From: Cymbidium sinense
Lineage: Eukaryota > Streptophyta > Magnoliopsida > Asparagales > Orchidaceae
Length of the DNA: 64,000 nt
Assembly: GCA_021442155.1 (NCBI GenBank)
Contig: CM038228.1
Span: 84,956,114-85,020,113 of the forward strand
Direction: 5' to 3'
Shown here in pieces: positions 25,541 through 37,871 of the stretch; the stretch's first letter is position 1, and every line of letters starts with the position of its first letter. Below the pieces are notes generated by a model. That model made no database searches. It was given only the letters and a program-made list of their open reading frames with translations, and was not told the origin of the DNA. The translations under genes were made by a program, and so were the position numbers.

Positions 25541-26995
25541 ATTTACTTTCACTTAACAATTTCAATTTGTTAAGTTGGGATCTCATTTTCAAAACATAAA
25601 TTTGACCCTCACTTAACATATTCAATTTGTTAAGAAGGGGTCTCATTTTGAAGAAATAAATTTGACCCTCACTTAACATATTCAATTTGTTAAGTAGGGG
25701 TCTCATTTTCAATAACATAAATTTGACATTCACTTAATAATTTCAATTTGTTAAGTAGGGGGTCTCATTTTCAAAATATAAATTTGGCTTTCACTTAACA
25801 ATTTAAATTTGTTAAGTGGGGGTCTCATTTTCAAAACATAAATTTGACCTTCACTTAACATATTCAATTTGTTAAGTAGGGGTCTCATTTTCAAGAACAT
25901 AAATTTGACCCTCACTTAATATATTCAATTTGTTAAGTAGGGGTCTCATTTTCAAGAACATAAATTTGACTTTCTTAACACATTCAATTTGTTAAGTGAG
26001 GGTCTCATTTTCAAAAAAAAAAAAAAAAACATTTAGACTTTCACTTATCATATCCGATTTGCTAAGTAAGTCTAACTTTCAAAGCATATATTTTGTTCTA
26101 CTTAACACATCAAATTTGTTAAGTAAGAATCACATAATCATACCATATTGGATTTCCGCTTCACATATCAAATTTGTTAAGTGAGAATCCCATTCTCAAA
26201 TCATATCATACTTTGATTCCACTTAACACACCAAATTGTTAGGTGGGAGTCCCATTTTCAAACACATATCAAACACATTTTGGCTTTCACTTAACACACC
26301 AAATTTATTAAGTGATGGTCTCTTTTCAACACACATTTTGATCCTTATTTAACATACAAAATTTGTTAAGTAAGGATCCAATTTTTCATATCAACCACAA
26401 ACTCTCACTTAACATACCAAATTTGTTAAGTGAGAGTCTCATTTTCGAAGGAAAATAAATATATCTCAAACACATTTGGGACTTTCACTTAACATACAAA
26501 ATTTGTTAAGTGGACTCCCATCTTCAAAGAAAAGTAAATCTACCTCATAATCACACTTGACTTTCACTTAACACACCAAATTTGTTAAGACAAAGTTTCA
26601 TCTTCAAGCACAAATCAATCACATGTGGCCTCTACTTAACATACCAAATTTGTTAAGTAAGAAGCCCCTTTTTTTCAAATCAAAATATCACACAATCAAA
26701 TCTTCACAAGCAAAAATATCTCAAGTACACAATCACAACCCCTTCTTAGCATACCCAAATTTACTAAGTAGAGGTTCTTTCAAACAATACATATTTTCAA
26801 ACAAGAAATATAAAATGAAAACAATCTCCATAAAAGAAATCTCTCCTTAAATTTTTGAACCCCACCCAACCTACCTAAATTGGTTGAGTATGGGTTCTAA
26901 AATTAAAAATCAATGGAAAAAAGACTCTCCTCTAAACATCCAAATCTCTCCAATGAACCCCACTTAATATATTTGAATTGTTGAGTGTGGGTTCA
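25541..26995 (+). repeat. Leader array of palindromic ~60-bp repeats, copy B
   Basis: About 21 head-to-tail units. The first seven are regular (starts 25551, 25611, 25671, 25732, 25793, 25853, 25914; period 60-61) and the rest vary between about 57 and 110 bp. Each unit begins with an inverted repeat of the form CACTTAACA-(8-9 nt)-TGTTAAGTG, in the best cases close to the perfect palindrome ACTTAACAAATTTGTTAAGT, followed by GGTCTCATTTTC and an A/T-rich tail. The same array, with the same consensus, lies in the leader of element D (57640-59280). Short open frames here are repeat artefacts. Function unknown. Confidence 0.9.
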
Positions 26996-27806
26996 AAACT
27001 CTAAGCCTCTATTACTTTCTTAGAGAAAATATAAAGGCAGAAATCTGATATAAGTTATATTTCAACATGTGCAGACATACAACTCATATCAGTCGGTATA
27101 GTTTTTATAGTCGGTATACATGGCTTCTCAGAAGTTTGTTTTCACCTTTCCATTCAATGGATTTGGCCTTTGGGCTAGCCTCCCTGAGACTAACTTCACC
27201 CATCTAGTGTTCTTTGGCTAAGGATTCAAGGGAGCATGAGTTACTTGTGAGGGGCTACCCTGTGCTTGTGGGATGAGGTGGTGGGCAATCATCGCATTGA
27301 CTTGCCTTGCGACGGGTATCCTTCCTTGAAGAAAGCGTTGAGGTTACGCGGTTTGTCCAGTTCCACTGGTCGGTTGTTCCCACTGCTCAGTGCGTCTAGC
27401 ACCTCCTCGTTGGTCCCCTCTAGAAGGATATCCGACTTGAGATAGTCTCCCTACCTTCGAGGTAGGATATACCTATCACACTGCCTTACTCACCACGCCA
27501 CACACACAATAGAAGTCAAGATCAAGCGAGACCACGAGCACTCCACCCAAAAGATAGATGCCGCATCCCATATTATAGATGAGGGTTCTCCTTGCGAGGT
27601 TTCTCAATTCTAACTAGTAACCAGTTCCACCCCTCTTGGCATCAGACGAAGAGGAAGACTACTAGAGGATAGTTGTATTGTCTCCACCTCCTACATACCA
27701 CGAGGTTTTGGCTAGGGATGAGGAAAGTCCTATGGCTTATTTAACTTGAGGTGATCATCACAAATGTTACCATACATATTCGTGATGATGGAGGGAGTGC
27801 TTATTG
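26996..27806 (+). pseudogene. 5' part of gag/leader ORF, element B
   Basis: After the palindrome array comes a short leader and an ATG at 27120 opening a frame MASQKFVFTFPFNGFGLWA that ends at a TAA at 27219-27221 after 33 codons. The D copy has a matching KFVFSFP stretch at 57461-57480 on the - strand. Farther on, 27549-27720 (GAGGGTTCTCC, GAGGTTTCTC, AACCAGTTCCACCCC) matches gag N-terminal DNA in D (56780-56960) and F (62480-62650). The remnant stops at 27806, directly against LTR C, so all remaining gag and pol are deleted. Several stops and shifts; not functional. Confidence 0.65.
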
Positions 27807-27807
27807 G

Positions 27808-30800
27808 CGACCTCACTTTTAGTGTGCTCTTAACTTCTCATCTTAGACATGGGACTCCTCTAGACATTAAGAGTTCCTTAGTCTTAAGACACTTCTAATT
27901 AGGTGAATACTTAACCCAGAGACTTAGAAGAGTTAGCCATGAATAGGTTATGCCTTAGGGTATTAGAAAGACTTGCTACCTATAGCTTAAACCCAATCCT
28001 TATTTCCCTCCTTCAAATCAATTCCAAATCAAATCTTAAATCAATTCCAACTCAATTGATTTTCTCAAATCATGAATCAATTCCAAATCAAATCTTAAAT
28101 AAATTCCAACCTAATTGATTTTTTGAAATCATAAATCAATTTAAATTCCAAATCATAAATCAATTCCAAATCAAATAATTGAAAACAATGATTGAATTCA
28201 AATACCAAAATATTTCTTAAGCCTTTTGATTTCATCTTATGGAGTTAGCTCAAACCAAATCCAAATCACTCCAAACTCAAAAGATTTTCTCATAACCCAT
28301 TTATCTTCTCATTTATATTCACAAATATAAATGAAGTATAAATTCAAATAACCAAAACTAAATCCAAAATTAAACCAAAATTCAATTTACATCTTTCAAG
28401 CTAAAATCTTGAACTTAGCCAAATCATTCTCAAATCAATCCAAACCTTTGGATTTTCTCTTCAAATAGTCATTCCTTCAATCACACGTTCAAATATAAAC
28501 ATAAACTACAATCACCAAACCAAAATCAAACTAACCCAAATGTCAAACTCATGTTCACCCTTTTGACTTGAAATTTTTAAATAAACCAAAACCCATTTGA
28601 CTCCAAACCACTTGCAATTAGATTTATATTTCCATCATAAGTCCATATGTGAGTTCAACCAAACCTAAATCAAGCCTTGATCAAGCCAATTGACCCATTT
28701 AGGCTCACTTAACCTAAAGTGACCTAAAGCACCTTTTTGAGCCAAATTTTAATACAACCCAAATTGGATTGAACTAAGCCAATCTAAGCCTCACATTATG
28801 ATCAACAATCATCATAAAATGATCAATCACTCAAATTGGGTTAAACCAAGTCAAACCTAGCCTTTGACCTAGTCAACACTTAGCCCAAATGAAACCTAAA
28901 TAAGCCAAAATTCACTATAAGCCAAATTTGATTGAAACCATTGATCTAAACAAATCCATAATTAATGATTGAACTTGACCAAGCCATCAATTGAGCCAAA
29001 CCAAGCCTAATTGGCCACTTAACCTAAGTTGACCCAAATTGACCTAAAAAGTTAAAATGAGTCAAATCTTGATCTAAGATAAATTGATTGCAACCAATGG
29101 GTCAAATTCATTCAAAATTGATTGTTGAACTTGACCAAAGCTTAAATTGGCTAATTGGATCCAACCTAGCTCAATTGACCATGAACCCAACTTGACCTAA
29201 AAAGTCAAATCAACTTGAAATCAAATCAAATCAAAATTGATTGAAACCAAATCTTGCAATATATTTCAAATGATCAACTAAGCCTAAACCAACCCATGAT
29301 CTAAACCAATTGGGTCAAATGGGTCAAATTGGTCAAGTTGACCCATTTGACCTAAATGAACCTAAATGAAAAACCAAATATAAACCAAATTGAACCATGA
29401 TACCCATAGGCTCCAAATGATCATTGAACTTGACCTAACCATGGTTTGACCCAATTTGACCAATTGGTCAACCTAACTCAATTTAAACTAACTTGACCTA
29501 AATGGGTCAAATTGAACTAATTCAAACCAAATGAACTCCAAATCACTTGAAATTTCATCCAACCCATTTTTGAATTATTTCTAATCCGCCCAAATCAAAA
29601 TCATGGCCAAATGACCACTTTGCTTTAGGTCAAAGGGTATCTTATGGCCAAATTCACTTGGAATTTTGCTAATTCTTTCTTAAGGCCACTTGACGTCCTT
29701 CTAGTGGTCCACTTGGACACCAAGGAGGGTGGTGAACATGACCCAATGAGCTTGGATCGGCCATACCCAACCTAAGGACTAACCGACCCTTCTATAGAAA
29801 TTAAGCACTTGGATCATGAAATGCACTCACCTAGCACATGGGCACTCACTCTCCTCCACTCCTCTGCCTAAAATGACCCACATGGGGTGTTTTGCAACTC
29901 AAACTGTGACCCCAATCTCACCCATTGATAAAAAATGGCAAAATTACTCATCACCATCCGATCCAAGAAGGGGGAGATATACTCCCCCTCATTCCTGCTC
30001 AAAACACAAACATTGATTTCGATAGAGCCAAGGAGGTTGAAACGAAGCTTCTCCAAGCCTTTGGAAGCCATTCCTGAGCTCTCCCATTTCTCCTTCTCAA
30101 TTTTTGTCAAAATTGAAATAGGGGAGGTCAATCCAAATCCCAACTCACTCAATTCTCCACTAATATCAAATTAACCTTGCACACACCATTAGTGGACTTG
30201 TCGAGGTCAACCAAGTCATTTCCCAAGTCTCCAAGCCATGAGAAGCATCACCTTGATCAAGGATGATCACCATTGAAGGGGACCTTGGTCAACCGAGCAA
30301 TCCACTCCAAATCAAGATGAAATACCTTCAACAGGGCTTTGTCTCTACTAGACGAAGCTACCTCCTCTATTGGAAGCCCATTTTCAAGGTAGTGGGAAAC
30401 TATTCCAAATTTTCTTGGTCCTTTTAGAAAGTGTTGGATATTGACTTGGATGTGCATTCCTTTTGAAGGTGTGGGATCATTTTGATCCCAATCACGGGAG
30501 TTCTACATCATCTCTCATATAAGATCACATCTTTAGTTGATTAGAATTAGATCATGATAGATCCCTCGATTTAAGCTAAAAGCATGATTAATCACATCTT
30601 ATTGGACAACCTATATATAAAAAGTCGTTTGACTCAATAGATGTGATAACTTAAATAACTATCATTCAAGTTAATGGGATTTTAATTAGGCTTAAGTATT
30701 TTATTTTAATTTTGAAACAAAATTCATAGCAATTATAAAATCAAAAATACAAAATCTCATTTTAAAGATAATTCAATAATAATATAAAATTAAAATCAAT

Positions 30801-33800
30801 TGATTTTAAAGTAGTTTTCACTCAATTTGAGTTTTATTAGAAATATAATAATTAGGCTAGACTTCTTAATTACTTAAATTAATTCCAAACTTCATTGGGA
30901 TGATCTTTGTCTCCCATGATTTTCTTGGAATTTTGTGTTGATTAGTGAATTACTTGTTTCACCCAATCACTTTCTTAATTTAAATGATTAATTAACATAT
31001 TAAATAGTGATAAATTCATTAATTAAGCTTTTTAATCATCAAATAATTAATGGACTTGGGAATGGAGACTAAGATTTCTTTTTATTCTTTTTGGAGTTTA
31101 TTTCATTTGGATAAACAAATTGCAAATTAATTAATGACTTAATCACTTCATTAATTAGTTCAATTAATCAAATTCAAAACCAAATCATTCTAGAACTTAA
31201 TGACTTAATCTTGGGTAGATTCTTAGGTGTTCAATAACCTATGAGACTTCAGAGAAAATTATAATCAAACTACATGTGTAAGATGGTTATAAAAGTACAT
31301 AATTAAACCCTTTAGCTTAATTAATCAATAATTATGAGCCAATTGCATTAGGTCTCTTTTTTTTTTAGGTGAATTTGCTGATTTAAGTTCCATGTGGTTG
31401 CATATCTTATGTTGGCTCATAATTACTTGAATAATTATGTTAAAGTGGTATAGGTAAAATTAATGGATTTAATTCATACCTTATCTAAATAAATATAAAA
31501 TCAACCTAATTATTCTAAAACTAAACTAAAACCAATTCACACATGTAAATGTGTTAATCATCAAACCATTTTCATATTTCTAAGTCAAATCAAATTAATA
31601 AAAATCTCCTTAAGAATTTTGATTCATTTTAAATAATCTATTTTATATGATTGTCCTTAGGAAGTAATTAGGGTGAGTGAAGTCATGTGCTTACATCCCT
31701 TTATTTCTTTCCAAGCATGTTAAATTTTGTTGGCCATATGAAATCATGCATTCATTTCTTTTGAAAAATAAATTAACTAAATTGTTTTTCTTTTATGTAA
31801 AATTGCATGTGTTGGTTAAAATAAAGAATATGAGTGGTTATTATCACTATTAAACCAAAAATTATTTCAAAAATCTATAAATTAAAGATTATGAATGAAG
31901 TGATGCTACTTATAAGCACTTATAAGCTTGCATGTGATTATGGCATAAGATGTGTTTTATGTTATTTTCTTCTCTTCCCTTAACATGGATTTGAATATGA
32001 TTTGTAAAGTGTATAGTTCATTTGAAAAGAAACAACACATGCTTAAATCTATTCCTATGCATTTCTATGTTATGATTTAAGAGGGATCCTCACATTTACA
32101 CATGTAAATTATATAATTAAATCAAACATAATATTTTGCATGATTCTTCATCCATTTATTTTTTTGTACATCTACATGTATTTAAGAAAAGTGATATATT
32201 AGTATGGACATTTTGGGGCTGCGAGGCTTTAAGTAGCCCTAAGTAGGTCTTGTACCTTACCCCCCTGGTGTAGAAAATAATGGTGCCTTACTCACTTATA
32301 ACTTTTATTCATGTGAATGTGCATTTTGTTAATGGATAAAAATCTTTTCTACATAATAAAGACATGCATCTATGGAATATCCAAATTTTCAAATCATATT
32401 TCTTAGCATTCATCATCAAAGTGTGCTAAAGTTTGTATTGCATGTATATGTGTGCTTAGGATTATTCATATGCATGGTATACATGGTGGACAGAAATAAA
32501 TGGCTGTGTGTCATGTGGTAGTAATCCACCATAACTAATCCTAAGATGCCTTTCTTATTAAATAGGGCTTTATAAAGTAAATCTAAACTTAGGGTTAATT
32601 AAAACACATAATAAAATATTCACTAAATGAAATTAATCAATCAAACTACCTTAGAAATGTTTTAAGGTAGGGATGAAAAAGAATTTCTCTTTTCTTTCTT
32701 CTCTTCATAACATTTAGTAACTAAGTGTAGGTTCATTTAAACTAAATCAAATTATCACCTAAAATTGACAAATCAACTAAATCACTTGAAATAAAATCAC
32801 CCTCTAAATTGAACCTTTCACACTTAGAAAATTTCAACCTTAAAGCCTAGCTAAGACATGCCACACAAGCCTTAAATGACTCACATTAGATTAGTCACCA
32901 TTTCTAACTCTATGTTAGGTGCATGGTTTAATGCGATTTTATTTTATGATGTAATCTTTTTTTAGGCGGATGTTAGGGTGCATGTGTGTAGTGGATGTTA
33001 GGCGTTAGCCTAATGCTTTTGGGGTTGTGATTAAGGGATGTTGTAATAAAAAAATATAAATACTTTTATTGTGTAGGTTGCTTATACCCCTAAGCATAAC
33101 CTGAATTAGGACAGATAGACTTGGTTACCCATGTGTGGGGTGCTAAGTCCAAATTATTCATATAATTGCTTGGGTTGTATGGTATGTTTAGCTAATATCT
33201 ATTTTGAAGGTTTAGTTAGATTTACTTTTTCTTGTTTGATGTAAATTTTGTAATTAAAATTTAGAATGAATGTTATGGGAGAATTAAGGTGAACATTGGT
33301 TATAAGATCACGTCTTATATACGATGTGAAGCCTTAGAGAAAACTACATCCCAAGTCAAACCAAAAGAAAGAAAGAAATGAAGAAAGAAAAAAATGAAGA
33401 AAGAAAGAAATGAAGAATAAAGAATGAAGAATGAAGACCCCATAACATGAATTCCTTTTAATTGTAATCATTCATTTGTAATCTGGGTTGTATAAGGATT
33501 GAGCTTGGCTACCCATATTTCTTTTCTGGTTGTGCGGTAGAACCCGACCACATCAGCCTCTTATTCTTTTATGCTAATTTTATAAATTGATTGATGTTTT
33601 GTTTATGATTGTGCAATTAGGATGACATGATTTTCTTAGTTTCTTAATTACTTGATGGTTGTTGAATGGCATGGATGCGATTAGATTCTTAATGAAAAAT
33701 AAATTTTTTATTCAATTAATCAACTCTAAATTAAATTAAATAACTCATAATCTCACCTAAAGCCTAGGACATAAATCAAGATAATAAAAGATTTAGCAGC

Positions 33801-34979
33801 CCCTTAGGCGGATGTTGTATGTCTCTGGTTCAGTTACGTATTGCTGCTTCATTTCTTGCTTGTGGAGGCTTCCACTGCAGAGATATTTGACCTTTGAGTG
33901 CCATGGTAGAAACACAGCTCCTTCTTTCTAATTTTGGACCATAACCAACCTTCTCATGCATTAGGCATATGAAATCCCAAGCCTGTGTCAAATAAAGATG
34001 TCCAAAAATTAAAATAAAACTTAACAAAATTTGCATTAGATTTAGGTCATTATTCATGCCCTTCATGATCTAGTTTCTTAGGGAGTGTGTTTAAAGACTT
34101 AGTCTCACTTTTAAATAAACAATAGCTTAGCCATCTTGCAAAGCATAATACTTACTACATGTATTTAAAATCGTAGGTGCAGTTAGTTGGCAGCCACCCC
34201 TAGGCGGTTATAAGTTTAACAGTCGGGTGGTTTATCCTCTTTTATGGAGGTAAGCCATATACCCATTTTGTCCTTAGATTTAGGTCATGCCTTGGCCCTT
34301 GCCAAAGCTTCCCAAATTTAGGATATGAGATTATTGTTTCCCTTTGCAGGCTATAAACATAAATTCTCACCTCTTAGGCATTTCCATGATCTCGTGTTGT
34401 AGAATTGTAAGTCCTAAATTTCTAACAAAAATTTAATTCAAACATATAATTCTTCTCAAAAATTTAAAATATAAAGGCCAATAATAGGATAGTTTGGGAT
34501 GCTCACTAGGATTCCTAATATCATGAGCATCCCCTACTTATCTCCCTTCGGTTTTGATAATAACTCCATCCTTTTGATCAATCCTACTTGATTTTTCTAA
34601 GAATAACCAATTTATTGATAGTCCTATCTTTGAAATCTTTGGAGACAATGATCATTTATCATAATCGAGAGTATTCTTAAGAAATTTCATTCCTTAAGAT
34701 GTAATTAACTATGGGGCTTGCCTCCATAGTGAACTTATTGAACCTGATTTAAATAAATCCTATTTTACTTTTCCATGTAAAGTAGGAGAAAGATTTTTGG
34801 TATATTCGAAGACCCATTATCCTTAGGAGTCCATATTAGGTGATTAAGTCCATTGTATGATGGTGACTTTTATCTCTCGAGATAGTACATCATTCCTTAA
34901 TGTCCGATTACACTTACATGCTGAGATCTACGAGGTTCCAATAATATTTTGAAAATTTAAATGAAAATAAAACACCACA
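27808..34979 (+). repeat. LTR C
   Basis: About 7.2 kb, from GACCTCACTTTTAGTGTGC to AAAACACCACA, the same end as the D LTRs (ATACCACA). Landmarks are collinear with LTR A: W-box-rich zone, GC-richer patch (29600-30500), ATGTGATAACTTAAATAAC (30636), TATAAAAG (31288), one sub-repeat core (32205-32285), TTGTATAAGGATTGAGC (33487), and GTTAGTTGGCAGCCACCCC (34184). No PBS follows it, so it is either a 3' LTR or a 5' LTR whose leader was lost. Open frames at 29816-30174 and 33830-34066 are not conserved among the LTRs. Confidence 0.8.
32205..32290 (+). repeat. Single sub-repeat core in LTR C
   Basis: One copy of the core found three times in LTR A and twice in LTR B: TATGGACATTTTGGGGCTGC, GAGGCTTTAAGTAGCCCTAA and GTGTAGAAAATAATGG. 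Flanking DNA on both sides matches the unit-flanking DNA of LTR B. Confidence 0.8.
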
Positions 34980-37871
34980 ATAGCTCAGTCAGGGAGCAGG
35001 GAGTGATGAAGGTTTGCTAGGTAGTCAGTGGCCTCCGCTCTAGTTAATTTCCCTGGTAATCGGATCACCAGGACCGATAGCATAGTGTTGACGGGTACCA
35101 CCAGTCCTAGGGGGAATACTTCGGTGAGGGCAGAGCTGGTGTTGTCTCTCCCACACCAATCCACTTCTCATCGACCATTGCCCATTCAGGTCCCACTATC
35201 CATGATTCCTACAAAGGCATAAAAGACAGCATTTGGGGAGAAGAAAGCCCCCTTGGTGATGTGGCTACGGAGGATCCCACTTAATCTACTCCATCGACTG
35301 AAGTGAGGATGAGTTCACCTACCTGACCTCCTACTTCAGTCTTGGTGAAGAAAGAGTGGCGACACTGAAGCATCATGGTCGCACCACCACCACTACCACC
35401 ATCAGAGCCAGTGATAGTAGCAGCTGTAGAGGGAGAAAGGGATAGTTTTACAGTTCCCATGGTAGTAGATCTCCCCAGGGACTACACTCCACCCATGAGT
35501 AGTCATGAGCACATCTCTTCCAGTGAGCATGACCCTCTAAGAGCCAGCACTCCAGTGACAGGCAGTGTTAGGTGCATCTCTATCAATGAGGATAGCCCCT
35601 CTACCGGTCAGCAGCGAGTATTTGTACCGACACGGTTAGACCGCTCCCAAGATGATATTTTGGTACAGTACTTTGCAGAGAAGAGAGAACTTCAAGGGTG
35701 ATTGGTCAAATTGTGAGGAGGAAAATGTTAGCTTTATATAGATGAGGATGACATTCTTGAGGATTTGAAGTTTATATGGTCGATACTAGGGTCCCTCCAT
35801 AGAGACCATCATAGTCAAGAAGGTATTGTAGTTGAAGAAGATGATGCCGTCCATTCAGCTCAGCACCTCCTCTAGCAGCTTAGATAGTGGGATGATGATA
35901 TTGACTAAATGGGGAAGAAGATCAAAGAGTTAATGGCAATTGTGTCAACATTGCAGAATTCAGCTTCGATTTCACAACCTTCTCATAGTAGCCAGCAGAG
36001 CAGAGTTGGCACATACTTTCGATCATCTTAGATACATTCTTGCAGAGGGAGACAGTGGTAGCTTGCATAAGAAGGTGGTGGATAGCACCTCTGTGCATCA
36101 AAAAAATATCAAACACAAGGTGGAGCAATAGGTGAGGGATGCATTGGCCCAAACCTGAGGTTGCTCATATGTTTCAAAGGGTAGACCCTACCTGAAGGAA
36201 TTTAATGGTGTCCAATACCCTAAGGGCTTTGTGCCCTCATTCTTCAAAATTTTTGATGGCAGTGAGAACCTCTGACACCACATTTCGAGTGGATGTTGCA
36301 ATCTTGGTGGCGATGCTGTTATTCACCTTTTTATTAGTTTGATAGAAATCACATTTGATTGGTATACTGAACTAACTAATGGGTCAGTGAAGACATATGA
36401 TGAGTTGGAGCAGCTCTTTATTAAGAGATTTGTTGGAGCGCAAAGGGTAAATGTGGGCGATCTCATTGTAGCTTAATAACACCCTGGTGAGTCCCTTGTT
36501 GATTACATTCTTAGATGGCACAATTTAAGTATGAAATGTGAACGATAGCTATTAGAATAATATGCTATCGAAATTCTACTCAAGAATATTCATGGCCTAG
36601 ATGCCTTAATTCTTAAAGGGCTTACCATTAAGATATTTGAGAAATTAATCAACAAGGTGGCTAGTATATAAGGAGAGGTCAAATAATTACCTTTCTAAGA
36701 TCAATCAGCCAAGCCCAGACCGCAAAAGGCATTAGAGAAAAATCTAGGCATAATGATGACAATTATAAGGGGAAACAACCAGCTAGGGTGCAATCAGATA
36801 GGCCTCGATCTTAGCAGCCTTCTCTACCACCTCTTTATGGCTACCATCATCATATTGACCATTTGTCATGTGGCCTCTACCTACACCTTAGTATCCCCAT
36901 CTACACACCAATAGTATTCTATCCACCACCGGTGATCACTTACCTACTATTGTTGATAAATTGAATAAACCTTATTCATTCAAGCGGGAGGTAGTCAAGA
37001 AAATCTTTAAGAACCTCTTAAAAAAGGTTGATTTTTAGTTACGAGAGCCTAGGAGGCTGGAGGATGTGGGAAAGACTCATGATCTAAGCTTTTGTCCCTA
37101 CCACCGCATGCTAGGACAAGTCAGGTTCCATTGTCATTCCTAAGGAATACCTGCTAGAACAACCCTATAGTTCTGTTAGGGTAATCCTTGGGGATACACG
37201 CGATCTTCTCAAGATAGAGGAAGGTTGGGATATCTCCTTATCCAAAAACTCCAAGAAAATCATTTCTTTGATTAGAAAGTTACCTTTGTAGGTGCTTGAA
37301 GCAGCTCAAACCTCCAACTCTAAGAAAGGTTTGCAAGTTATTAAGGACAACTTGAGAGAGGTAGAAGCCCAATAGTAGCAGCGATAACTTCCACTTGCTC
37401 GAGATAGCATATTAGCGCAACGATCGACTGAGTCTAGCACTCATACCACAGTTACAACTATAGTTCCTTCAGCCAGCTCTTCTTCTATCAGCCGTATTGT
37501 ATCAGTGAAGGGGGGTGCCAAATCCCTCACTCCGCTTACTTTACTTAATTTTTACTTTGTATCTTCATCAAAATCCATGAAATCAATGAAGAAGAAGACT
37601 GATTTTGCTTACATTCTCTCTACTTTTGATGATCTTGATGATTTCATTCCTATATAAAACTCTCCAAGTACTAATAATTATAATAATTCTGATCCACTCC
37701 TTTCTAATTTTGAAATGGATTACCCATTCCTAAATCATCTGGGTTTGCCCATTGAGATTGATTTAGAGTCATCTGAGTTTGAGGATCCTATAGGAGAAGC
37801 TGTAGGTGAACCTGATGAACAAGTAGAACTTTCCATTAAACCATCTCATGAAGTCACTGAAGTCAGCCTTC
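34980..37871 (+). pseudogene. gag remnant, + strand (after LTR C)
   Basis: Broken gag. The N-terminal linker (35375-35701) contains GSVRCISINED and TRLDRSQDDILVQYFAEKRE, matching GSIHCIYEEKHS and VDRSLDDIFAYYFAKKR of element D. A coiled-coil-like part follows (35840-35960). The capsid core lies at about 36185-36560, with PKGFVPS, FDWYTELTNGSV, FIKRFVGAQRVNVGDLIVA and ESLVDYILRWHNLSMKCE. A zinc-knuckle-like motif FCPYHRM is at about 37090, and the acidic tail (37715-37870) has EIDLESSEFEDPIGEAVGEP. Many stops and frameshifts. It ends at EVTEVSL, exactly where the - strand LTR of element D starts. The PBS, leader and palindrome array are absent before it. Confidence 0.75.

Noticed and set aside
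25541..26995. Regular short repeats with palindromes, CRISPR-like at first sight
   Set aside because: Spacers are not unique but are diverged copies of one another, the whole unit repeats, no cas genes are present, and the array lies in a plant retrotransposon leader.
34980..35010. PBS after LTR C
   Set aside because: The sequence after the LTR end (ATAGCTCAGTCAGGGAGC) has no TGG start and no match to the D PBS; AGCTCAGTCAG looks like a tRNA D-arm word but nothing else fits a tRNA.
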